A DNA stretch of 38,766 nt from Corallococcus terminator (GTDB lineage Bacteria > Myxococcota > Myxococcia > Myxococcales > Myxococcaceae), in assembly GCF_003611635.1 (NCBI RefSeq), contig NZ_RAVZ01000047.1, positions 1 through 38,766 on the forward strand. Reading direction: 5' to 3'. The position numbers and the translations under genes are program-made. The notes beneath the pieces were generated by a model that worked only from the letters and a program-made list of their open reading frames with translations, had not been told where the DNA came from and did not search any database. Below are positions 1 to 8,548 of this stretch, in pieces. Position 1 is the first letter of the stretch. The number at the start of each line of letters is the position of its first letter.

Positions 1-487
1 GCACCACCAGATGCACCGCGACCCACGCCCCCGCCGCCGAACGCGCCTGCCACGGCTCGCCGTGATCCACCAACCACGCCAGCACGGGGCGCACCGCCGG
101 CAGATCATCGAAGAGCGCGGGCCGCGCAAGCGCACGGCCCCAGGCCCAGAACAGCAACAGCCCCACCCAGTGCAGGACCGTCACCCCCAGCGCCACCCAC
201 CCATCCCGTCGCGTCCAGGCCCGCGCCAGCACCGACGCGGCAAGGCCCAGCAACCCTCCTGCCACCAGATAGACGATCGCCACGCGCAGGACGACGCCCG
301 GCAACAGCGGACGCACCGCCGCCGCGAGCGCCGCGTACGGGCCATCCAGCGGGATGTCCACGCCGACGACCCCGGCCTTGAGCAACCAGGCCGTCTCGGC
401 GGCGAACAACAGGAGCCCCAGCAGGGAGCCCAGGGCCAGGCGCCCCGAACCGGCGCGGAGGTAGGAGGCGACGGACCGCACGGACAT
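1..487 (-). CDS. N-terminal part of an integral membrane protein (runs off the window)
   Basis: An open frame begins at an ATG (complement of 485-487) and stays open to the window edge, giving about 162 residues without a stop. It has a short basic N-terminus (MSVRSVASYLRAGSG), a hydrophobic helix at about 17-37, a second at about 60-90, a third at about 95-118, and the start of a fourth at the edge. Third codon positions are G/C-rich as in neighbouring genes. It is divergent from the cyclase at 640, with about 150 bp between the two starts. Several transmembrane helices at the N-terminus would fit a membrane-anchored sulfatase/alkaline phosphatase superfamily enzyme, common in myxobacteria, but no catalytic domain lies inside the window and this is a guess. 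I do not recognise the family. Confidence 0.6.
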   Translation of the reverse strand, partial: MSVRSVASYLRAGSGRLALGSLLGLLLFAAETAWLLKAGVVGVDIPLDGPYAALAAAVRPLLPGVVLRVAIVYLVAGGLLGLAASVLARAWTRRDGWVALGVTVLHWVGLLLFWAWGRALARPALFDDLPAVRPVLAWLVDHGEPWQARSAAGAWVAVHLVV

Positions 488-639
488 GACCCCTGCGTCT
501 ACTCCGTCCAGGCATTCCCTGGCCACGTCTGTATTCCACCGGGCTTTCAGGGACTCCCCGACGTGCGTCGGCATCCCACTCGTTGCAAGATGGCCCTGGA
601 TTGTTCCGGGCCGACGCTTTCGTCGGTCGGGGGGACCGC

Positions 640-1914
640 TTGCCTTCGACCCACACGTCCAGCGACAGCCTCCAGGAGTCCGTGCGCCGCGCGCTCGACG
701 TGGAGCGTCAATCCAACGGCCGCCACCTGGCCTGGGTCCGCCTGGGCGCGGTGAGCGTCCTGTTCGGGATGGCCGTCTATCTGGGCCGGGGGCGCGACCT
801 GCACGACTGGGACGTCTACCTGGGGCCGTTCGCGCTGTACCTGGTCTGCACGTCCTTCGTCGCGGTGGCCGTGACGGCCTCCGCGCGCATCGCCCGCTGG
901 GCCTCCCTCTCCGTCGCGTTCGTGGACGTGCCCGCCGTGTACTGGCTCCAGCACCTGGCCCTGCCCGTGTCGCCTTCACCCGGAGGCGTGGCCGGCTTCA
1001 CCCTGGGCATCTTCGCGGCGCTGGTGCTGCTGTCCGCGCTGAGCCTGCGCCGGCCCGTGATGCTGCTCGTCACCGCGATCGCCATCGTCGCGGAGGTCGC
1101 GCTCCAGCGCGAAGCCGCCATCGGCGGTGGGGCCCAGGTGGCCGGCGCGGTGATGCTCGCCATGACGGCGGCGGGCGCGGCCCGGCTGCTCCAGCGCATC
1201 CGCACGCTGTCCGCCGCGGTCACGAACGAGGAGCTCCAGCGCGCGCGCCTGGGCCGCTACTTCTCCCCCGCCGTCGCCGAGCGCCTCCAGGACCGCGACT
1301 CCCCCGTCCCGGAGCTGCGCGAGGTGTCCGTGCTGTTCGCGGACGTGCGCGACTTCACCTCGCTGAGCGAACGGCTGCCCCCCGAGCAGGTGGTCACCAT
1401 CCTCAACGAGTACTACGGGCGCATGGTGGAGGTGGTGTTCCGCCACGGCGGCACGCTCGACAAGTTCATCGGGGACGCACTCATGGTGTATTTCGGCGCC
1501 CCCCTGCCGGACGCCCACCATGCCCGGAGCGCCACCCGGTGCGCCCTGGAGATGGTGCGCGAACTGGAAGCCGTGAACGCCGAACGCGCCGCCCGGGGCG
1601 AGGTGGGCCTGCGCATGGGCGTGGGCGTGCACTCCGGTCCCGTGGTGCTCGGCAACATCGGTTCGCCCTTCCGGCGCCTGGAGTACACCGCCATCGGCGA
1701 CACGGTGAACCTGGCCAACCGCATCGAGCGGCTGACCAAGGGCTTCGGGGTGTCCGTGCTCGTCTCCCAGGCGACCCGCGAACGGGCGGGTGAGGCCTTC
1801 CGCTGGGAGCCCGCCCCGGTCGCCATCGTCCCCGGCAAGAGCCAGCCGGTGGTGACCTTCGTCCCCTCCACCGACGAGGAGGCTCCCGCCCTGGGAGCAG
1901 GCGCCGCAGCCTGA
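640..1914 (+). CDS. Membrane-anchored class III adenylate cyclase
   Basis: Predicted to make cAMP from ATP at the inner membrane. The N-terminal ~190 residues hold about six hydrophobic helices. The C-terminal ~210 residues are a class III nucleotidyl cyclase domain. Metal-binding aspartates lie in VLFADVRDF and [10 protein letters not shown], the purine-selecting pair is Lys (LDKF) and Thr (EYTAIGD), and the transition-state Asn and Arg lie in [10 protein letters not shown], so all catalytic residues are present. The Lys/Thr pair is the adenylate-selecting type. A helical linker with [12 protein letters not shown] precedes the catalytic domain, as is usual in bacterial membrane cyclases. I chose TTG at 640 because a GGGGGGA ribosome-binding sequence ends about six bases upstream; an in-frame TTG at 583 would add 19 residues. 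The input sensed by the membrane part is unknown. A stem-loop follows the stop codon. Confidence 0.9.
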   Translation: MPSTHTSSDSLQESVRRALDVERQSNGRHLAWVRLGAVSVLFGMAVYLGRGRDLHDWDVYLGPFALYLVCTSFVAVAVTASARIARWASLSVAFVDVPAVYWLQHLALPVSPSPGGVAGFTLGIFAALVLLSALSLRRPVMLLVTAIAIVAEVALQREAAIGGGAQVAGAVMLAMTAAGAARLLQRIRTLSAAVTNEELQRARLGRYFSPAVAERLQDRDSPVPELREVSVLFADVRDFTSLSERLPPEQVVTILNEYYGRMVEVVFRHGGTLDKFIGDALMVYFGAPLPDAHHARSATRCALEMVRELEAVNAERAARGEVGLRMGVGVHSGPVVLGNIGSPFRRLEYTAIGDTVNLANRIERLTKGFGVSVLVSQATRERAGEAFRWEPAPVAIVPGKSQPVVTFVPSTDEEAPALGAGAAA

Positions 1915-1922
1915 GGTCGCCG

Positions 1923-1942
1923 CCTGCCTGTCACCAGGCAGG
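1923..1942 (+). terminator. Perfect 8-bp stem-loop just after the cyclase gene
   Basis: CCTGCCTG at 1923-1930 pairs perfectly with CAGGCAGG at 1935-1942 across a TCAC loop, starting nine bases after the cyclase stop codon. No T-run follows, so this is either a U-less terminator or an mRNA-end stabilising hairpin. Confidence 0.45.
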
Positions 1943-1965
1943 GGGTGGATCGCGACGCGGGCTAC

Positions 1966-1985
1966 TGGGCCACCTAAGTGGCCTA
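1966..1985. promoter_or_regulatory. Inverted repeat upstream of the nuo promoter
   Basis: GGCCAC at 1968-1973 and GTGGCC at 1978-1983 form a perfect dyad around CTAA, with outer T/A (and G/T) pairs extending it to 1966-1985. It ends 18 bp before the -35 element of the nuo promoter, a typical activator position. It could equally be a second stem-loop ending transcription from the cyclase gene. No regulator can be named. Confidence 0.35.
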
Positions 1986-2003
1986 CATGGTTGAGGGTTT
2001 ACG

Positions 2004-2033
2004 TTGACGCGTCCCGCGAACGGTCCTTATAAA
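2004..2033 (+). promoter_or_regulatory. SigA-type promoter of the nuoCDGHI operon
   Basis: TTGACG (2004-2009) and TATAAA (2028-2033) are separated by 18 bp and match the housekeeping -35/-10 consensus at five of six positions each. The predicted start is near 2040, giving a leader of about 29 nt before the TTG start of nuoC. This is the most canonical promoter in the window and fits high constitutive expression of complex I genes. Confidence 0.7.
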
Positions 2034-2068
2034 GCCGCGGTTTCCTCTGTCGTTATTCGAGGCCCCCC

Positions 2069-2602
2069 TTGAGCATTTTCGCGTTGGACCGGGTCGCCGC
2101 CCAGTTTCCCGAGGCGGTCGCGGAGCGCTATGTGGACCGCGCTGGCGGAGCCTGGGCCGTCATCCATGCGGAGTGGCTGCCGAAGGTCGCCACGTTCCTG
2201 AAGATGGATCCGGAGCTGGACTTCAAGATGTTCGGCTCCGCGGACGCCGTGGACCGCCTGCACCTGGCGGAGAATGATCCGCGCTTCGAGATCGTCTACT
2301 TCCTGTACTCGCTCAGCCGGAAGGAACACGTGCGCCTGAAGGTGCGCGTCACCGAGACCCGGCCCGAAGTGCCCTCCCTGGCGGCGGTGTACCGCGGCGC
2401 CAACTGGTGGGAGCGCCTGGCGTTCGACTTCTACGGCATCCGCTTCGTGGACCACCCGGACCTGCGCCGCATCCTCCTGTACGACGAGTTCCAGGGCCAC
2501 CCCCTGCGCAAGGACTACGCGCTGCGTGACCGGCAGCCGCTGATCCCCGAGCGCCCCATCAAGGACATCTTCCGCGGCCCCGGCACCAGCGGCGTCGCCT
2601 GA
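2069..2602 (+). CDS. nuoC: NADH-quinone oxidoreductase subunit C (30 kDa subunit)
   Basis: Peripheral-arm subunit of respiratory complex I, which works with NuoD at the quinone-binding end on the cytoplasmic face of the membrane. The 177-residue protein carries the family signature region near residues 112-150, with ERLAFDFYGIRF followed by DHPDLRRILLYDEF and GHPLRKDY. The start is TTG at 2069, preceded by a weak GAG-containing ribosome-binding sequence; no better start lies nearby. It is the first gene of the operon, 11 bp ahead of nuoD. It is separate from nuoD, not fused as in E. coli. nuoA and nuoB, which usually precede it, are absent: the upstream gene is a cyclase. Confidence 0.93.
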   Translation: MSIFALDRVAAQFPEAVAERYVDRAGGAWAVIHAEWLPKVATFLKMDPELDFKMFGSADAVDRLHLAENDPRFEIVYFLYSLSRKEHVRLKVRVTETRPEVPSLAAVYRGANWWERLAFDFYGIRFVDHPDLRRILLYDEFQGHPLRKDYALRDRQPLIPERPIKDIFRGPGTSGVA

Positions 2603-2613
2603 CGAGACCTCCC

Positions 2614-3869
2614 ATGGCCGACAGCCACAACACCGACGCGACGAAGCCCTTCAACCCCGACACGGATGGGTTCGCCCACGAGGAGTCGGAGCTCGAAGCC
2701 CATCTCCAGTCGAAGCACATGGTCATCAACATGGGCCCGTCCCACCCGGCCACGCACGGCACCGTGCGGCTGAAGGTGGAGCTGGAGGGAGAGACGATCG
2801 TCAAGATCGATCCAGAGATCGGCTTCCTCCACCGCGGCTTCCAGAAGAGCTGCGAGAACGTCACCTGGACGCAGTGCCTGCCGTACACGGACCGGCTCAA
2901 CTACCTGTCCGCGATGATGAACAACTTCGGGTTCCTCAACGCCGTGGAGAAGCTCATCGGCCTGGAGATCCCCGAGCGCGCCCAGTACATCCGCGTCATC
3001 GGCAGTGAGCTGCACCGGCTCACCGACCACCTGACGTGCGTGGGCGCCACCGGCCTGGAGATGGGCGGCTTCGCGCCGTTCCTCTACGGCATGGAAGCGC
3101 GCGAGCTCATCCAGGACCGCGTCACGGAACTCACGGGCGCGCGCCTCACCACCAGCTTCGGCCGCGTGGGTGGCATCAACCGCGACCTGCCCGAAGGCTG
3201 GATCGCGAAGGTCCACAAGACCCTCACCCGCACCGAAGAGCTGCTCCAGGAGATGGACGGGCTGCTCACGCGCAACCGCATCTTCGTGGACCGCACCAAG
3301 GGCACCGGCGTCATCTCCGCCGCGGACGCCATCGACTACGGCTGGACGGGCCCCGCGCTGCGCGCGTGCGGCATCGACCACGACCTGCGCAAGACGCACC
3401 CGTACTGGGTCTACGAGCGCTTCAACTTCCAGTCGGTGGTCGGCGAGCACGGCGACAACTACGACCGCTACCTCGTGCGCCTGGAGGAGATGCGTCAGTC
3501 CATCAGCATCCTGCGCCAGGCCATCGACACCATCCCCGCCGGCCCCATCATCGTGGACGACTGGCGCATCGCGCTGCCGCCCAAGCCGGAGGTGTACGGC
3601 ACCATCGAAGGCGTGATGGCGCACTTCAAGCTGGTGATGGAGGGCATCCAGGTGCCCCCCGGAGAAGTCTACGACGCCACCGAAGCCTCCAACGGCGAGC
3701 TGGGCTGGTACCTGGTGAGCGATGGTCGCGGCCGGCCCTACAAGGTCCACGTCCGTGCGCCGGGCTTCCCGGTGCTCGCGGCGCTGCCGCACATCATCCA
3801 GGGCAAGATGCTGGCGGACCTCGTTCCCACCTTTGACACCATCAACATGATCGGCGGCGAGGTCGAGCA

Positions 3870-3873
<4 letters not shown>
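2614..3873 (+). CDS. nuoD: NADH-quinone oxidoreductase subunit D (49 kDa subunit)
   Basis: Core complex I subunit related to the large subunit of [NiFe] hydrogenases; with NuoB it forms the quinone pocket. Recognisable features are NMGPSHPATHGTVRL near residue 45, EIGFLHRGFQKSCEN near 70, the HRLTDHL segment, GRVGGINRDLP near 190, and the C-terminal ending IIQGKMLADLVPTFDTINMI, which places the full domain inside this 419-residue protein. The ~25 residues before the domain are acidic and poorly conserved. ATG at 2614 follows nuoC by 11 bp, and its TGA overlaps the GTG of nuoG by 4 bp, so the two are probably translationally coupled. Confidence 0.97.
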
Positions 3874-5750
<1,877 letters not shown>

Positions 5751-5752
5751 CC

Positions 5753-7192
5753 ATGAACCGCATCTTCACAATGTTGTTCGCCATGGCCTTCTGCATCTTC
5801 GCCCTCGCGGGCGGGGTGGCCACGGCGTACCTCGTGGGCGGGCTGGTGGAAGAGCACCTGTTCACGGGCGCCAGCCGCCTGACGAACATCCTCTTCCTGA
5901 TGCTCACCTTCGTGATGATCATCGCCACGCTCCTCACGCTCGCCGAGCGCAAGTGGAGCGCGTTCATGCAGGACCGCGTGGGCCCCAACCGCGCGCGTCT
6001 GGCCATCCCGGGCCTGGGCAACCGCTCCCTGGGCGGCATCCCGCACATCATCACCGACGTGCTGAAGATGCTGACCAAGGAGGACTTCGTCCCCGGCACG
6101 GCGAACAAGTTCCTGTTCAACCTGGGCCCCATCCTCGCGTTCGCGCCGGTGTTCGCGCTGTTCGCGGTGGTGCCCGCCGGCCCGTCCGTGACGGTGTTCG
6201 GCAAGCACGTGGACATGGTCGTCGCCACGCCGGACTTCGGCATGCTGTACGTGCTCGCCATCGCGTCGCTCGCGGTCTACGGCACGTCGCTGGCCGGCTG
6301 GTCCTCCAACAACAAGTTCGCCCTCTTGGGCGGCGTGCGCGCCTCCGCGCAGATGATCTCCTACGAAGTCGCGCTGGGCCTGGCGCTCGTGGGCCTGTTC
6401 CTCGCGTTCTCCTCCGTGCAGATGCCCGCGCTGGTGGGTGACGTGGGCAACGCGCTGGTCGCCGGCACCGGGCAGGCGCGCTACCTGTGGCGCTCCGACG
6501 GCGCGTTCGACCTGGGGCTGCCCGCGTGGGGCATCTTCATCCAGCCCCTGGGCTTCATCGCCTTCTTCGTGGCCTCCTTCGCGGAGACCAAGCGCGCGCC
6601 GTTCGACGCGCCCGAAGGCGAGTCGGAGATCATCGGCTACTTCGTTGAGTACTCCGGCATGAAGTTCGGCATGTTCATGATCTCCGAGTTCATGGAGGTC
6701 GTGGTGCTGGCCGGCGTGACGACGGCGCTGTTCTTCGGCGGTCACCACCTGCCCTTCGGCGGCGAGTGGCTGGCGGCGCAGCCCCTGATGCAGGAGCACG
6801 GCTGGCTCTACGGCACCATCCTGGGCACCGTGTTCTGGATCAAGGTCGTCCTGCTCATCTGGGTGCAGTTGGTCATCCGCTGGACCTTCCCGCGCTTCCG
6901 CTACGACCAGATCCAGAACCTGGGCTGGAAGATCCTCCTGCCGGTGGGCCTGGCGAACGTGTTCGTCAGCGGCGCGCTGGTGCTGTGGGATCCGTCCCTG
7001 CGCATGCTGGGCATCGTGGGCCTGCTGGAGATCGGCTTCGTCGTGGCCCTGACGATGACCAAGGGCACCAAGGCGGAAGGCGCGCACGACACGGCGCATG
7101 GCCACGGTCACGACGCCCACGGTCACGACGCGCCCGGCCTGCCGGCGCACGCGGCGGACCCCCACTCCCATTCCCCGGCGGGCGCGCACTAA
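5753..7192 (+). CDS. nuoH: NADH-quinone oxidoreductase subunit H, with a His-rich tail
   Basis: Membrane subunit linking the quinone cavity to the proton-pumping arm of complex I. It has about eight to nine hydrophobic helices and the two classic loops: AERKWSAFMQDRVGPNRA near residue 65, and FAETKRAPFDAPEGESEIIG near residue 280, followed by GYFVEYSGMKFGMF. The protein is 479 residues, longer than E. coli NuoH (about 325). Part of the extra length is a C-terminal tail (about 445-479) with many His in GHGH/AHGHD patterns. ATG at 5753 lies 2 bp after nuoG. The downstream gap to nuoI is 48 bp. Confidence 0.95.
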   Translation: MNRIFTMLFAMAFCIFALAGGVATAYLVGGLVEEHLFTGASRLTNILFLMLTFVMIIATLLTLAERKWSAFMQDRVGPNRARLAIPGLGNRSLGGIPHIITDVLKMLTKEDFVPGTANKFLFNLGPILAFAPVFALFAVVPAGPSVTVFGKHVDMVVATPDFGMLYVLAIASLAVYGTSLAGWSSNNKFALLGGVRASAQMISYEVALGLALVGLFLAFSSVQMPALVGDVGNALVAGTGQARYLWRSDGAFDLGLPAWGIFIQPLGFIAFFVASFAETKRAPFDAPEGESEIIGYFVEYSGMKFGMFMISEFMEVVVLAGVTTALFFGGHHLPFGGEWLAAQPLMQEHGWLYGTILGTVFWIKVVLLIWVQLVIRWTFPRFRYDQIQNLGWKILLPVGLANVFVSGALVLWDPSLRMLGIVGLLEIGFVVALTMTKGTKAEGAHDTAHGHGHDAHGHDAPGLPAHAADPHSHSPAGAH

Positions 7193-7240
7193 CGGCGCCC
7201 TGTCCGGCAGAAGCCTTCGCCGGAAGCGAGACAAGACACC

Positions 7241-8011
7241 ATGGCGTTCAATGCTTCCCAGGACCCGCGCACGGACATCCGCGAGCGGATGTACATCCCG
7301 GAGCTGCTGCGCGGGCTGGCCATCACCACCCGTCACTTCTTCCGCAACATGTTTGGCACGCGCGATCCGAACCCCGAGGTTCAGGACCGCACGGGCATGA
7401 ACCTGATGACGACGGTGGAGTACCCGGAAGAGAAGCCCATCTATCCGGAGGGCTACCGCGGTCTGCACCGGCTGGTTCCGCGCGACGACGGCAAGCCGCG
7501 CTGCGTGGCCTGCTACATGTGCGCGACCATCTGCCCGGCGCAGTGCATCTACATCGAGGCGGGTGAGTACGAGACGACGGACGCCGACTCGGAGTCGGTC
7601 GTCATCGAGAAGTACCCCACCCAGTTCGTCATCGACGAGCTGCGCTGCATCGTGTGTGGCCTGTGCGTGGACGCGTGCCCGAAGGACGCCATCCGCATGG
7701 ACACGTACATGCACACGCCGTCCGAGTACAACCGGCAGAACTTCGTCTACGACATCCCCAAGCTGCTCAAGGGGCCGCCCGTCTCGCACCCGTCGGATCC
7801 GTGGAACAAGCGCGACAGCTCCTCGGAGCCGCACCACGTCCACAAGGAAGCGCACACGCGCATCGGCGAGGGACTGGTGGAGCTCAAGACGCCGCACTCG
7901 GTGGGCGCCGGGCACGCCAGCGGCCACGGCCACGGCAAGGCGCTGCCTTCGCATGGGCAGACGGTGGTGACGCAGCAGGGCCCCATCCAGGTGACGAAGT
8001 TCCTCAAGTAG
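7241..8011 (+). CDS. nuoI: NADH-quinone oxidoreductase subunit I, with a His-rich C-terminus
   Basis: Carries the two [4Fe-4S] clusters (N6a/N6b) that pass electrons towards NuoB. Both motifs are intact: C88, C91, C94, C98 and C136, C139, C142, C146, each ending in CP. Family-typical [11 protein letters not shown] follows the second motif. At 256 residues it is longer than E. coli NuoI (180), owing to an N-terminal segment and a C-terminal extension rich in His ([11 protein letters not shown] near 227-237). It is the last gene before the terminator at 8068-8116, so the operon ends here without nuoJ to nuoN. Confidence 0.95.
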   Translation: MAFNASQDPRTDIRERMYIPELLRGLAITTRHFFRNMFGTRDPNPEVQDRTGMNLMTTVEYPEEKPIYPEGYRGLHRLVPRDDGKPRCVACYMCATICPAQCIYIEAGEYETTDADSESVVIEKYPTQFVIDELRCIVCGLCVDACPKDAIRMDTYMHTPSEYNRQNFVYDIPKLLKGPPVSHPSDPWNKRDSSSEPHHVHKEAHTRIGEGLVELKTPHSVGAGHASGHGHGKALPSHGQTVVTQQGPIQVTKFLK

Positions 8012-8067
8012 CGTCTGGCAGCACCCTACGGGGCGGGTTGTCCTCTTCCGCCCCTTCGCAAGCATCC

Positions 8068-8116
8068 CGGCCCGCCTCCTTCCTCTTGAACATGGAAGGG
8101 CGGGCCGCCGCCTTTT
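8068..8116 (+). terminator. Intrinsic terminator of the nuo operon
   Basis: CGGCCCGC (8068-8075) pairs with GCGGGCCG (8100-8107), and CCTTCC (8078-8083) pairs with GGAAGG (8094-8099) inside it, with a 10-nt loop and a 2-nt bulge. A TTTT run lies at 8113-8116. It starts 57 bp after the nuoI stop and separates the operon from the ferredoxin gene. Confidence 0.7.
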
Positions 8117-8185
8117 CAGGGGGCATGTGGTGACGCTGAAGCTCTTCAATGCACGTGGTGCCGACCAGGCACATCGGGTCCGGCG

Positions 8186-8548
8186 ATGAAGCGCTACCGG
8201 ATGTCCGTGTGCAAGGGGTCCAGTTGCCGCGAGGCCGGCTCGGATGCGGTGCACGTGGCGGCGCGCGAGGCGCTGGCGGCGAAGGGACTCCAGACGCGCT
8301 GCGAGCTGTACCGGGGCGGCTGCTACGGCTTCTGCCACATGGGGCCCAACGTGGTGGTGCGCGAGGACACGGGCCGCAAGCGCGACCTGCTGTCGCCAGA
8401 GGACTACCAGCTCATGGGGTGGCCCGGTGAGGTGTACTACTCCGGCATGACGGCGGAGAAGATGGTCCGCGTGGTGGGCGAGCACATCCAGGACGACGCC
8501 CCGGTGAAGGAGCTGTTCGGCCAGCCGGACTCCGGCGACGACGACTAG
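8186..8548 (+). CDS. Thioredoxin-like [2Fe-2S] ferredoxin
   Basis: Small (120 aa) electron carrier of the thioredoxin-like [2Fe-2S] family, which also forms the C-terminal half of NuoE. The four ligand cysteines are in the expected arrangement, C9-x4-C14 and C46-x3-C50, with the second pair in RGGCYGFCHMGPNVVV. An extra Cys39 is present. The acidic tail ends in SGDDD. No strong ribosome-binding sequence precedes the ATG at 8186. It lies 70 bp beyond the nuo terminator, so it is probably transcribed separately, but its position next to complex I genes that lack nuoE suggests a link to respiratory electron transfer. Its stop codon shares bases with that of the convergent cyclase gene. Confidence 0.85.
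   Translation: MKRYRMSVCKGSSCREAGSDAVHVAAREALAAKGLQTRCELYRGGCYGFCHMGPNVVVREDTGRKRDLLSPEDYQLMGWPGEVYYSGMTAEKMVRVVGEHIQDDAPVKELFGQPDSGDDD

Noticed and set aside
558-571. The dyad CCGACG-TG-CGTCGG upstream of the first cyclase gene
   Set aside because: Short GC-rich dyads like this are expected by chance at this base composition, and no promoter elements are associated with it.
105-656. A 183-codon minus-strand frame near the left edge
   Set aside because: It overlaps, in another frame, the membrane-protein frame that stays open to the edge. Its translation is Arg/Gly-rich with no hydrophobic segments.
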